The position numbers and the translations under genes are program-made. Below, piece after piece: positions 36,128-45,043 of a DNA stretch of 64,000 bases; within the stretch, counting starts at the first letter, position 1; every line of letters begins with the position of its first letter. The stretch covers positions 1 through 64,000 of the forward strand of contig JAEPNY010000005.1 of the NCBI GenBank assembly GCA_017643165.1, in the 5' to 3' direction. Source of the stretch: Psychroserpens sp. (GTDB lineage Bacteria > Bacteroidota > Bacteroidia > Flavobacteriales > Flavobacteriaceae). Below the pieces are notes generated by a model that had not been told where the DNA came from, did not search any database, and saw only the letters and a program-made list of their open reading frames with translations.

Positions 36128-37314
36128 TTTATATCTGATTTAAATTTACGTTTACCTGTTAAATATCCTAAATAAAATGGTAATCCGAGTACTACGATAA
36201 AAAGTATTATGAAATAAATAATTAGATCGCGTAACATATTCCCAATACTATTTGCAGCATTCTCAATGCCAGTTTCTACTAAGGTGTCGGCTTTAGCTGA
36301 TAGTGCTATGCGTTCACGTTTAATAATAGAATCCAAGGCTACGCGTTCTCGCTTCAACATGGTATCTATATTTTGTACGTCTGATGATAAACTTTGCATT
36401 GCTGAGCCAATTTCATAATTGAGATTTCGGAAAAGTGGACTAATATTACCTCGGAATTCTATTATAGCATCTTCAATGGTTTCTGGAGAATTTTCAGCAA
36501 CAACCAATAGTCGGTCAAACTGAGCTTCAATTTCAGCTAACTTGGTTTCGAAGGCAATTGAATCTAAACCTTTTTCCTTTAGGATCATTTCTGTTTTCCA
36601 ATTGAATCGCTTACCGGAAGCGTCAGAGTAATATCCGAAACGATTGGTAGCATCAGCGACGACCTCGGATAAGGTTCCAACGGTCTGTACTGCTATACTA
36701 TCGGGAATCTTCTGAAACTCTAAATAGGCATCTCTCACGGATTTATGTCTGAATTCTTCTTGCATCAATAATGGTGTATTATTGGCGTAGTCTTCGACAA
36801 ACCCTTTAATTTGTTCAAACTCTTTTTTATTTAAAACATTGGCGGCGATCTTTTGGATCTCTTCAATATTTTCATCTATTGCTTCAATAGCCAGTCCTTT
36901 ATGCTCACCAAAGATGTTTTCTAATTTTGGATTTTCAAGAGCACTCCTTACCTCTAAAAAATAGGACCAAGTATCCATTAAAGCAATTCGTGGTTCGGTT
37001 TGAAAACTAATTTTACCTAATTCTTCAGACGTTTTAATTTTCCATTGTAAACTATTGAGTTGAATATTCTTTTGATTCTTAGACAAAGATTTAATACTGT
37101 CAGCAGCTATTTCGATTCGGTCCATTGCATTTTGAGCAAAATTCTGTGTCAAGAGTCTGGTGTTCAACTCACGAACACCTAATGGTTTCTGTTCGCTTTC
37201 AATTTTGACAAGAGAACAGGACTGGATGATAACCAGAATTAGAAATAGGTAAATGAAATTTGAGTATCGATATGACTTGAGGCAAAAACGAGATGGACGT
37301 GTATTTTTAGTCAT
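36124..37314 (-). CDS. Exported helical protein with N-terminal lipobox-like signal and C-terminal membrane helix, unknown function
   Basis: A 396-residue protein. A basic N-terminus and hydrophobic stretch (about 20-32) end in IIQSC, a lipobox-like site at Cys33. A long, mainly helical, charged middle follows (about 60-355, including a RERVALDSIIKRERIAL repeat), then one membrane helix (about 364-386) and a basic tail. Lipid anchor plus C-terminal helix would tether both ends to membrane; alternatively the N-terminal segment is an uncleaved helix. It is coupled to the META lipoprotein by an ATGA overlap. I do not recognise a named family. Confidence 0.65.
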   Translation of the reverse strand: MTKNTRPSRFCLKSYRYSNFIYLFLILVIIQSCSLVKIESEQKPLGVRELNTRLLTQNFAQNAMDRIEIAADSIKSLSKNQKNIQLNSLQWKIKTSEELGKISFQTEPRIALMDTWSYFLEVRSALENPKLENIFGEHKGLAIEAIDENIEEIQKIAANVLNKKEFEQIKGFVEDYANNTPLLMQEEFRHKSVRDAYLEFQKIPDSIAVQTVGTLSEVVADATNRFGYYSDASGKRFNWKTEMILKEKGLDSIAFETKLAEIEAQFDRLLVVAENSPETIEDAIIEFRGNISPLFRNLNYEIGSAMQSLSSDVQNIDTMLKRERVALDSIIKRERIALSAKADTLVETGIENAANSIGNMLRDLIIYFIILFIVVLGLPFYLGYLTGKRKFKSDIK

Positions 37315-37364
37315 TGGAATTCAAATTTTTGTTATAATGATTATGCGGAAAATTGCATATTATG

Positions 37365-38660
37365 TTATTTACGCATTAAATAGTTCGCAACAGCGTGATA
37401 AGCAGGTAATGACGTAGGATCGATCTTAGCATTTTTTGCTTCTGGATGAGATGAAAAACGTACGAGTACCATTTCTGCTTTTGGATCAATATAAATGGTT
37501 TGACCGTGTACACCTCTGGCTGCAAATGCTCCGTGGTCATTATGAGTGACCCACCACATATCGCGATAACTCCAACCGTCTAGACTTCCATATACCGATC
37601 GCTTAAATTTGTTTTGGTCACCACCATTCATAATATCCTCAATAAGTGTTGCTGGTAAGATCTGCTTCTTATTAAATTTTCCTTTATTTCGTACCATTTC
37701 ACCAAACATCGCCATATCTCTCATGTTTGCACTAAAGCCACCTCCAGCGAATGCAATTCCGGCGCCATCAACTTGGAAATAGCCATCATAATGCGTTCCA
37801 AGTGGTTGCCAAATGCGTTCTGATAAAAGTATAGGAATGCTTTTACCCGTCACCTTGGAAATAATCCATCCCATTACATCAGTATTTATGGTTTTATAGC
37901 CAAAGACATCACCATGATTTCCTTCTTTTTCTACAGTTTTTAGATAGTCGTAATAGTTCGATGGTCCAGTTGTTTTCTTAGAAAATGGATTACCTGCAGA
38001 CGAAAAGGCCCATATTTCAGCCTTCGGATTAGAATAGTCTTCGCTATATTTTAGTGCAGTTGTCATATCTAAGATCTGTCTAATTGTTGCGTCGCCAAAG
38101 GCAGATCCTTTGAGTTCAGGCACATAAAATGCTCCTGTTTTATTCGCATCTAGTACGCCTTCTTCAACTAACAATCCGCCAAGTGTTCCTGTAAATGTTT
38201 TGCTTACAGACATAGCGGCATGGACACCATCTGGTTTTAAAGCGCCGAAATAATATTCATAAACGATCTTGCCTTTATGAAGGATGAGAAGCCCATCAGT
38301 ATAGTTTTTACCTAATGCTTCTTTAAACGTCATAGGTTCTGAACTATTGGAAGGTATAAAAGTGACATTATCAATATTAGAATCTATACGAGATTTAAAT
38401 GTATACCGCTTTCCGATAGAAGCTGGTACTTCAGTGGTTGGCATAAATTGTCGCATATGACAAACACTATAGCGTAATGCAGGAAACTTGAAAAAGCTTC
38501 CATCTATGGCAGAGACGGTTTTTTCTTTAGAAGGTGGAAATCCAGACATCCATCCCAGAATATTTGGATCAGATGCATTTTGATCTAAATAATTTTGTCC
38601 ATTTATAGTAACTTGAAAAATTAGTATGAATACAATTATCGATGTAGCAGTCTTTTTCAT
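37365..38660 (-). CDS. Serine hydrolase, beta-lactamase (class C-like/PBP) fold
   Basis: A 431-residue exported enzyme with a signal peptide (about 1-22, ending TINGQ). The catalytic motif S151-V-S-K154 (SxxK) is intact, the Tyr motif is near ALKYSEDYSN, and the third motif region is around AARGVHGQTIYID. The fold covers esterases, peptidases and 6-aminohexanoate-dimer hydrolases; resistance should not be assumed. It is separated from neighbours by 50 and 171 nt, with no obvious operon partner. Confidence 0.87.
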   Translation of the reverse strand: MKKTATSIIVFILIFQVTINGQNYLDQNASDPNILGWMSGFPPSKEKTVSAIDGSFFKFPALRYSVCHMRQFMPTTEVPASIGKRYTFKSRIDSNIDNVTFIPSNSSEPMTFKEALGKNYTDGLLILHKGKIVYEYYFGALKPDGVHAAMSVSKTFTGTLGGLLVEEGVLDANKTGAFYVPELKGSAFGDATIRQILDMTTALKYSEDYSNPKAEIWAFSSAGNPFSKKTTGPSNYYDYLKTVEKEGNHGDVFGYKTINTDVMGWIISKVTGKSIPILLSERIWQPLGTHYDGYFQVDGAGIAFAGGGFSANMRDMAMFGEMVRNKGKFNKKQILPATLIEDIMNGGDQNKFKRSVYGSLDGWSYRDMWWVTHNDHGAFAARGVHGQTIYIDPKAEMVLVRFSSHPEAKNAKIDPTSLPAYHAVANYLMRK

Positions 38661-38831
38661 AATGTAGAGGAATAACTATTATTTAATTACCCTGAACTCA
38701 TTGTAAGATGTGTAATTAAATGTTATTAAAATTACATATTGTTTAACAAAAAACAAAATAAGTTAAACAAAAATGAAAAATACAGTGATGTTTTAGAATT
38801 TTATATATCGAATCTTGAGATATATTATCGC

Positions 38832-40067
38832 TTAAAAATTTATTTCTTCTAAGAAATTCATAACTGAATTCACCGCGCCTTTAGATTTACCAATAAATAA
38901 CGCATTCCTGGAACCTAAGTTTTCACGTCGTTCAGAAGAAGTGATCAAGTCGTTTAATTGTTGTTCCAGATCTTTTTGATCATTAACAGAAATAATACCT
39001 GCTTTATCTATCATTTGCTGTGCTTCAGGGAATTTATGGTGGTTCTTCCCAATGATAACCGGACATCCAAATACTGCGGGTTCCAGAATATTGTGTAAGC
39101 CAGTCGTACCCATTGCACCACCTACATAAGCTATATCTGCATAGCTGTAGATCTTACTTAACAAACCAATAGTATCAACTACAAATACGTTACTGCCTTC
39201 AATAGCTCGTTGGTCTTTAGAAGAGAAGACCGTATGATCCACGGTAAGTTTCGATGTAATATCGTTAATATGTGTCTTGTTAATCTCGTGCGGTGCAATT
39301 ATAAATTTTAGGTTAGCTGATGCATGCTTGTTGATATAAGGAAGTAATATGGCTTCATCTTCTTGCCACGAACTTCCTATCACGATACATAAGCTATCAC
39401 CTTTAAATGCAGTTATAAAGTCAATAGTGTTGTCTTGCTTTAATTGATTGCTCACACGATCAAAACGCGTGTCTCCAGATACGGTAACAGCAGTGTATCC
39501 TATTGTATAAAGTAAGCCTTTTGAATCTTCATTTTGCACGAAAATATGATCAAATGTTTTGAGCGCAGACTTTTGCTTATTACCATATGGTTTGAAGAAC
39601 AATTGGTTCTTTCTAAATGCAGCTGAAATCAGAATTGCCGGCAAATTGCATTGATGCAAATACAGTAAGAGATTAGACCAAATATCGTATTTAACGAATA
39701 CTGTCAGCGCAGGTTGTATCAGGTCTACAAAGCGTTTTGCATTCGCCTTCGTGTCGATCGGAAGATAAACGACTGTATCGGCAATAGGTGTATTCTTTCT
39801 GATCTCATAACCGGAAGGCGAAAAAAACGAAAGCACGATATGATGATCAGGATAGGTATCCCTTATGTGTTCAAAAACAGGCAACCCTTGTTCATATTCA
39901 CCTAACGAAGCACAATGAAACCAAATCGATGATTTAGTATTGTCTAATTGTGCTGCGAGCCTGGCAAATGTCTCTTTACGACCTTTGACTCCTTTTTTGA
40001 TCTTCGGATTAAAGACTGATAAAACTCTTAATACAAAAGAAAATAAATATATCCCGATATCGTACAA
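38832..40067 (-). CDS. waaA: 3-deoxy-D-manno-octulosonic acid (Kdo) transferase
   Basis: A 411-residue inner-membrane-associated GT-B glycosyltransferase that adds Kdo to lipid A. The N-terminus has a hydrophobic helix (DIGIYLFSFVLRVLSVF); the catalytic Glu lies in IWFHCASLGEYEQGLPV, and the donor-binding half has VIGSSWQEDEAI and YVGGAMGTTGLHNILEPA. Length is typical. It is divergent from the DegT aminotransferase gene and shares its 88-nt upstream region, so Kdo addition and sugar-nucleotide genes are grouped here. Confidence 0.95.
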   Translation of the reverse strand: MYDIGIYLFSFVLRVLSVFNPKIKKGVKGRKETFARLAAQLDNTKSSIWFHCASLGEYEQGLPVFEHIRDTYPDHHIVLSFFSPSGYEIRKNTPIADTVVYLPIDTKANAKRFVDLIQPALTVFVKYDIWSNLLLYLHQCNLPAILISAAFRKNQLFFKPYGNKQKSALKTFDHIFVQNEDSKGLLYTIGYTAVTVSGDTRFDRVSNQLKQDNTIDFITAFKGDSLCIVIGSSWQEDEAILLPYINKHASANLKFIIAPHEINKTHINDITSKLTVDHTVFSSKDQRAIEGSNVFVVDTIGLLSKIYSYADIAYVGGAMGTTGLHNILEPAVFGCPVIIGKNHHKFPEAQQMIDKAGIISVNDQKDLEQQLNDLITSSERRENLGSRNALFIGKSKGAVNSVMNFLEEINF

Positions 40068-40118
40068 ATGCTTACCGATTTTGTTCTTGCTAAAATAGGG
40101 TTCTTTCCAACAAATTCA

Positions 40119-40149
40119 TTGCTTAATGCTAATGAATTTTGTAATTTCG
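40119..40149 (+). promoter_or_regulatory. Candidate promoter for the DegT aminotransferase-galE pair
   Basis: TTG at 40119-40121, a 20-nt spacer and TAATTTCG at 40142-40149 (one change from TAnnTTTG). The ATG is 6 nt after the -7 box, so the message would be leaderless or nearly so. Confidence 0.45.
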
Positions 40150-40155
40150 TCTGAT

Positions 40156-41310
40156 ATGAAAAAAATCCAAATGGTTGACCTTAAAGGTCAATATACCAAA
40201 ATAAAAGAAGAGGTAGATCAATCAGTTTTAGACGTTATAGAATCTACGGCTTATATCAATGGACCTAAAGTTCATGAATTCCAAAAGAACTTAGAAAATT
40301 ATTTAGGAGTCAAGCATGTAATTCCCTGTGCGAATGGTACAGATGCACTGCAAATTGCTATGATGGGCCTAGGCTTAAAACCAGGTGATGAGGTTATTAC
40401 GGCAGATTTTACATTTGCGGCAACTGTTGAAGTTATTGCTTTGTTGAACCTGACACCAGTTTTGGTGGATGTAGATCCTGTAACTTTTAACATCGATATT
40501 GATGCCATTAAAAAGGCGATAACGCCTAAAACGAAGGCAATTGTTCCAGTACACCTTTTTGGTATGTGTGCAAATATGGAAGCAATAATGGAGATCGCTG
40601 AAGCAAATGATTTGTATGTAATAGAGGACAATGCACAAGGCATTGGGGCGACTTATACCTATCCTGATGGTCGAAAAGTAAAATCTGGTACTATTGGGCA
40701 TGTTGCATCAACTTCGTTTTTCCCTTCAAAGAATCTTGGATGTTATGGTGATGGTGGGGCAATCTTTACTAATGACGATGATTTAGCACATACCATTCGT
40801 GGAATAGTGAATCACGGAATGTACGTACGTTATCATCATGATGTAGTAGGAGTGAATTCGAGATTAGATTCAGTTCAAGCGGCTATTCTTGATATTAAAT
40901 TGAAGCATTTGGATCAGTACAATCTTGCGCGTCAAACTGCCGCTAGAAAATACAATGCAGCATTTGCAGGAGAGGCAAATATCGTTACGCCATCTGGCTT
41001 ATCAGGATGCTCAGGAATTTGTGACACTTGTGATTGTCATGTCTTTCATCAATATACTTTAAGGATTTTGAAAGGCGATCGTGATGAGTTGGTTAAGACC
41101 TTAAATGAAAATGGTATTCCTTGTGGTGTGTATTATCCAATTCCGTTACACCGTCAAAAAGCTTACCTTGATACGAGATATAAGGAAGAAGATTTTGAAA
41201 TAACAAATCAGTTAGTGAAAGAAGTTATTTCATTACCGATGCATACTGAACTCGATGATGAACAAATTGAATTTATTACGACTACTGTTAAAAACTTTGT
41301 AAATTCTTAA
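40156..41310 (+). CDS. DegT/DnrJ/EryC1/StrS family PLP aminotransferase
   Basis: A 384-residue PLP enzyme from the ATG at 40156 (MKKIQMVDLKGQY); the frame extends 10 codons upstream but the internal ATG gives the family N-terminus. Key motifs: CANGTDALQIAMMGLGL, the PLP-contact DNAQGIGA, and the Schiff-base Lys in TSFFPSKNLGCYGDGGA. These enzymes make amino-sugar nucleotides for surface glycans. A cysteine-rich insert, GCSGICDTCDCH (about residue 290), is an unusual feature. galE follows after one nucleotide, so the two form an operon. Confidence 0.92.
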   Translation: MKKIQMVDLKGQYTKIKEEVDQSVLDVIESTAYINGPKVHEFQKNLENYLGVKHVIPCANGTDALQIAMMGLGLKPGDEVITADFTFAATVEVIALLNLTPVLVDVDPVTFNIDIDAIKKAITPKTKAIVPVHLFGMCANMEAIMEIAEANDLYVIEDNAQGIGATYTYPDGRKVKSGTIGHVASTSFFPSKNLGCYGDGGAIFTNDDDLAHTIRGIVNHGMYVRYHHDVVGVNSRLDSVQAAILDIKLKHLDQYNLARQTAARKYNAAFAGEANIVTPSGLSGCSGICDTCDCHVFHQYTLRILKGDRDELVKTLNENGIPCGVYYPIPLHRQKAYLDTRYKEEDFEITNQLVKEVISLPMHTELDDEQIEFITTTVKNFVNS

Positions 41311-41311
41311 A

Positions 41312-42337
41312 ATGAAAAAGATTCTTGTAACGGGAGGACTTGGTTTTATTGGTTCTCATACGGTTGTAGAATTACAGAATGAAGGATTTGAAGTCGTGAT
41401 CATTGATGATCTTTCGAACTCATCTTTGGATGTATTAGATGGTATTTCTTCAATAACTGGGATAACTCCGAAATTCGAAAAAATAGACATAAAGGAAAAA
41501 GGAAAGGTTCAAACATTTTTTTCTGATCATAAAGATATTATAGGTGTAATTCATTTTGCAGCGAGTAAGGCAGTAGGTGAGAGTGTTTTAAAACCACTGC
41601 ACTATTATGAGAATAACCTGAATACATTAGTATACATCTTGCAGGAAGTGGTTGGACTTCCAAGTTCTAATTTTATTTTCAGTTCGTCTTGTACCGTTTA
41701 CGGACAAGCAGAACATATGCCAATTACGGAAAGTGCGCCAGTTCAGGCCGCAGAATCTCCTTATGGAAATACGAAACAAATAGGGGAAGAGATCATAAAC
41801 GACGTATGTAAAGTTGATTCAAATTTACAAGCGATTTCTTTACGTTATTTTAATCCAATTGGTGCACATCCAAGCGCAAAGATTGGTGAATTGCCTCTGG
41901 GTGTTCCTCAGAATTTAGTCCCATACATTACTCAAACTGCTGCAGGCCTTAGAGATTGTCTTTCTGTTTTTGGAAATGATTATGCCACAAGCGATGGAAC
42001 CTGTGTTAGAGATTATATACACGTTGTGGATCTGGCTAAAGCCCATGTAGTAGCGTTAAAACGACTGTTAGAAGGTGATAATAGATCAAATTTCGAAACA
42101 TTCAATATAGGAACTGGAATTGGGAGTTCAGTTTTAGAGGTAATTAAATCTTTTGAAAACGTTTCAGGTCAATCTCTAAATTACAAATTTGCGCCACGAA
42201 GAGAAGGCGATGTAACTGAAGCTTATGCCGATACGAAAAAGGCAAATGATATACTGGGATGGCAATCTCAATTGACCCTAGATGATGCGATGTTATCCGC
42301 TTGGAATTGGGAAAAGAATATTCGGAACATTAAATAA
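41312..42337 (+). CDS. galE: UDP-glucose 4-epimerase
   Basis: A 341-residue extended SDR enzyme interconverting UDP-glucose and UDP-galactose. The NAD site is TGGLGFIGSHTVVEL, the catalytic Ser is in FSSSCTVYG, YxxxK is YGNTK, and SLRYFNPIGAHPSAKIGE is typical of GalE proper. Length is standard. It is transcribed with the DegT aminotransferase gene and ends at the bidirectional terminator 42347-42380. Confidence 0.95.
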   Translation: MKKILVTGGLGFIGSHTVVELQNEGFEVVIIDDLSNSSLDVLDGISSITGITPKFEKIDIKEKGKVQTFFSDHKDIIGVIHFAASKAVGESVLKPLHYYENNLNTLVYILQEVVGLPSSNFIFSSSCTVYGQAEHMPITESAPVQAAESPYGNTKQIGEEIINDVCKVDSNLQAISLRYFNPIGAHPSAKIGELPLGVPQNLVPYITQTAAGLRDCLSVFGNDYATSDGTCVRDYIHVVDLAKAHVVALKRLLEGDNRSNFETFNIGTGIGSSVLEVIKSFENVSGQSLNYKFAPRREGDVTEAYADTKKANDILGWQSQLTLDDAMLSAWNWEKNIRNIK

Positions 42338-42346
42338 ATACCACAT

Positions 42347-42380
42347 AAAAAAAGCCTCATAATAATGAGGCTTTTCTTTT
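42347..42380. terminator. Bidirectional intrinsic terminator between galE and lspA
   Basis: A 10-bp perfect stem (42351-42360 with 42365-42374) with loop AATA, an A-run on the left and a T-rich tract on the right. Confidence 0.85.
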
Positions 42381-42879
42381 AGGCGGTTTCAACCTTTTTC
42401 TTTTTTACAAAAAATGCTGCGAGTAACAAGATTATCATTCCGAAGGTGACTGACATATCGGCCACATTAAATATTCCGGTTTTGAGAGTGTCATTGATAT
42501 GCAAATAAAAGAAATCTGTTACAGAGCCATAAGCAATTCTGTCAAATACATTTGCAATACCACCACCAGCAATACATGATAGCGCTATCGTACTCCATTT
42601 ATCCATTTCTTTATTCTTAATGATATAATAGATTAAATAACCTAAAACGATGACTGGTACGACCAAAAGGAAAATCAACTTTAATGTTGGATTCATTGTA
42701 CTTCCCATTCCGAGAAATGCACCTTCATTTTCGACGTTCATTAAGATGAAAAAATCACCAACTACATTAATACGTTCCGTTGGATCAATATTCGCTCTTG
42801 CGATGACTTTAGAAATTTGATCAATAGCAATATTAAAGGCAATTAATAAAATAATACCTGTCGTTCGGGATAGTTTCAT
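42379..42879 (-). CDS. lspA: Lipoprotein signal peptidase (signal peptidase II)
   Basis: A 166-residue membrane aspartyl protease that cleaves prolipoproteins. Four membrane helices are visible; the catalytic aspartates are D113 (ANVFDRI) and D141 (FNVADMSV), and AIDQISKVIA is the N-terminal conserved segment. Many lipobox proteins in this window would be its substrates. It begins 6 nt after fabD, so fabD-lspA are co-transcribed. Confidence 0.97.
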   Translation of the reverse strand: MKLSRTTGIILLIAFNIAIDQISKVIARANIDPTERINVVGDFFILMNVENEGAFLGMGSTMNPTLKLIFLLVVPVIVLGYLIYYIIKNKEMDKWSTIALSCIAGGGIANVFDRIAYGSVTDFFYLHINDTLKTGIFNVADMSVTFGMIILLLAAFFVKKKKVETA

Positions 42880-42885
42880 AAATGA

Positions 42886-43779
42886 TTAGGCGTTTGATTC
42901 TAAACTTGCAGAAGCAGTTTCAACCTCTCTGTTGATCTTTTTCACTAGACCTTGTAAGACTTTCCCTGGGCCAACTTCTGTAAAGTGGCTCGCGCCATCT
43001 GCAATCATTTGTTGTACAGATTGCGTCCAACGCACTGGAGCGGTTAATTGTGAAATCAAATTCGTTTTGATTGCCGTTTCATCTATCACAGCTGATGCTG
43101 TAACATTTTGATAGATTGGGCAATTTGGTTTTTTAAATTCAGTGCCTTCTATAGCTGCAGCCAATTCTTCTCTTGCTGGCTCCATTAAAGGTGAATGAAA
43201 TGCGCCACCTACAGGAAGAACTAATGCACGACGTGCTCCTTCTTCTTTTAAAGTTTCACATGCTGTATTAATAGCATCAATCTCTCCAGAAATTACAAGT
43301 TGTCCGGGACAATTATAATTGGCCGCTACTACAACACCATCTGTCATAGCACATACTTTTTCAACGATATCGTCATCTAAGCCTAAAACAGCAGCCATCG
43401 TACTAGGTTGTAGTTCACAGGCTTTTTGCATAGCCTGAGCACGCTGTGAAACTAATCTTAAGCCGTCTTCGAAGTTTAATGTGCCATTGGCAACTAACGC
43501 CGAAAATTCTCCTAAAGAATGTCCAGCAACCATGTCAGGATTAAAACTATCACCTAATAATTTAGCAAGGATTACCGAATGTAAAAAGATAGCTGGTTGT
43601 GTCACTTTAGTTTGCTTAAGGTCTTCAGCCGAACCTTCGAACATAACATCTGTGATTGAAAACCCTAAAATGGAGTTCGCTTTTTCAAAAAGTTCTTGGG
43701 CTAATGGTGAATTCTCATAAAGATCAAGTCCCATTCCTGAGAATTGAGCACCTTGACCTGGAAAAATATATGCATTCAT
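42886..43779 (-). CDS. fabD: Malonyl-CoA:ACP transacylase
   Basis: A 297-residue enzyme loading malonyl groups onto acyl carrier protein for fatty-acid synthesis. The N-terminal YIFPGQGAQFSGMG, nucleophile Ser88 in GHSLGEFSAL, and catalytic His in GGAFHSPLM are intact. Length is standard. It is followed by lspA in the same transcript and preceded by the DHFR fusion gene (58-nt gap). Confidence 0.97.
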   Translation of the reverse strand: MNAYIFPGQGAQFSGMGLDLYENSPLAQELFEKANSILGFSITDVMFEGSAEDLKQTKVTQPAIFLHSVILAKLLGDSFNPDMVAGHSLGEFSALVANGTLNFEDGLRLVSQRAQAMQKACELQPSTMAAVLGLDDDIVEKVCAMTDGVVVAANYNCPGQLVISGEIDAINTACETLKEEGARRALVLPVGGAFHSPLMEPAREELAAAIEGTEFKKPNCPIYQNVTASAVIDETAIKTNLISQLTAPVRWTQSVQQMIADGASHFTEVGPGKVLQGLVKKINREVETASASLESNA

Positions 43780-43837
43780 ATGTTTAAAATTTATGCGACA
43801 AAAATAGGAATAATATCTAAATCGAAAGATTAAAAAA

Positions 43838-44767
43838 CTAAGCTCTCAGGTAAGTTATAAATGTAAAGTCATAAGCATGTTTCTCATCTTTTTTACGATA
43901 CTCTCTACTCACTTCTGTCCAAATTGATTTGTCTATCTCAGGGAAGAAGGTGTCGGCATCCTCAAAACTATGATGAACTCGTGTAATTTCGAGCTTGTCG
44001 GCAATAGACATTGATTGTTTGTAAATTTCGCCTCCACCAATTATAAAAGGTTGAGGGTCGCGTCGTGCAGCATCCAAGGCATCTTCTAAATTATTGACTA
44101 TGATTACGCCATCTGGCGCTTTATAATCTTTTTGACGCGTAATAACAACATGAGTGCGATTTGGAAGTGGTCGCGGAAAGCTTTCAAAGGTCTTTCGGCC
44201 CATAATGATATGATGGCCATTTGTAAGCGATTTAAAGCGTTTAAGGTCGTCGCTTAAATGCCAAATGAGATCGTTGTCTTTTCCAATGGCATTATTCTCT
44301 CCTGCTGCAACAATTATTGTGATCTCAGTCTTTTTTTTTTCAGAAGTAGTTGGCTTATCCTGTGCCTGGTTGTATGCTTCAGATTTCGCAATTTCCTTTT
44401 CTTCTTTTAAGTACTCTTGTTTTAACTTTTCAATACGTTCCTGTTGTTTGGCCACTAAAAGTTCTAGTTGTTGGTCCTCCCAATCTTTTCCCATAAACGA
44501 ATGCGTTATGAATACGGTTATAAAATGATATATAAAGAGGCTTAACCATAAAACGACTGCTATAACAAACCAATCTAGACCAAAAATTTTTGTGTCTTTT
44601 CCAATACCGAGAATAGTATTAGCAATAATCAAAAACACAGAACCAATTAAAAAGATGACAAAATGTATGTAAACTCTTTTTTTCTGTTTGATGCGTTTTT
44701 CAGCATACTTAATTAACGCTAATTGCTCTTTGTCAATTTGAGGTATTTGTTTCTTTTTGCCGAACAT
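43838..44767 (-). CDS. Membrane-anchored dihydrofolate reductase: 2TM-domain fused to DHFR
   Basis: A 309-residue fusion. Residues 1-135 contain a basic start, two membrane helices (about 33-54 and 66-91), FMGKDWEDQQLELL typical of the 2TM domain family, and a charged coiled coil. Residues 147-309 are a full-length DHFR (ITIIVAAGENNAIGKDNDLIWHL, IIMGRKTFESFPRPLPNR, FIIGGGEIY) that reduces dihydrofolate for thymidylate and one-carbon metabolism. The junction is encoded by an A10 tract (E143-K-K-K-T147). thyA, its metabolic partner, is the next gene but one upstream on the same strand. The enzyme would be tethered to the cytoplasmic face of the inner membrane. Confidence 0.92.
   Translation of the reverse strand: MFGKKKQIPQIDKEQLALIKYAEKRIKQKKRVYIHFVIFLIGSVFLIIANTILGIGKDTKIFGLDWFVIAVVLWLSLFIYHFITVFITHSFMGKDWEDQQLELLVAKQQERIEKLKQEYLKEEKEIAKSEAYNQAQDKPTTSEKKKTEITIIVAAGENNAIGKDNDLIWHLSDDLKRFKSLTNGHHIIMGRKTFESFPRPLPNRTHVVITRQKDYKAPDGVIIVNNLEDALDAARRDPQPFIIGGGEIYKQSMSIADKLEITRVHHSFEDADTFFPEIDKSIWTEVSREYRKKDEKHAYDFTFITYLRA
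44331..44340 (-). repeat. A10 homopolymer at the 2TM-DHFR junction
   Basis: On the coding strand the codons run GAA AAA AAA AAG. One extra A leads to TGA after one further codon (44325-44327); one missing A leads to TAA within about five codons. Either slip would end the protein before the DHFR domain. Confidence 0.85.
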
Positions 44768-44806
44768 AAATCAATTTCCTGATGATTTGTAAAGTTAATC
44801 TTTTTC

Positions 44807-44861
44807 ACGCAAACGTTGTAATTAAATTTAGTTTAGAAAAACACGAATTTACGCAAACGTT
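44807..44861. promoter_or_regulatory. Pair of ACGCAAACGTT sites (LacI-family-like half-operators)
   Basis: Two exact 11-mers begin 44 bp apart. They match the left part of LacI/PurR-type palindromes (ACGCAAACGTTTGCGT), but neither has the right half. A third exact copy in opposite orientation is at 50902-50912. Confidence 0.35.
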
Positions 44862-44970
44862 TTAGTGCTTAAAAAACTGAAAATCAGACTTTAAGAAGCG
44901 TGTATTTTCTTGAGAAGATGTCAAAATTTAATGGTATTTTTTTTGAATTTTAAATTTTTATCATCACAAT

Positions 44971-44987
44971 TTTATCAAATTGATAAA
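44971..44987. repeat. 17-bp inverted repeat upstream of the CBM48 promoter
   Basis: TTTATCAA and TTGATAAA flank a single A, ending 26 bp before the -33 element. TTTATC also recurs at 44995-45000. A regulator-binding role is possible; AT-rich chance is the alternative. Confidence 0.4.
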
Positions 44988-45012
44988 TCTTTCGTTTATC
45001 GTAAGCGAATCA

Positions 45013-45043
45013 TTTGAAGCTGATTCTTTCTTTTATACATTTG
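45013..45043 (+). promoter_or_regulatory. Promoter of the CBM48 gene
   Basis: TTTG at 45013-45016, a 19-nt spacer and TACATTTG at 45036-45043, a textbook match. The TTG at 45014 opens an extended reading frame but is better explained as the -33 element, fixing the start codon at 45068. Confidence 0.8.

Noticed and set aside
37365-38660. Possible antibiotic-resistance beta-lactamase
   Set aside because: Only the general SxxK serine-hydrolase fold is supported; many such proteins are esterases or peptidases and there is no resistance context.
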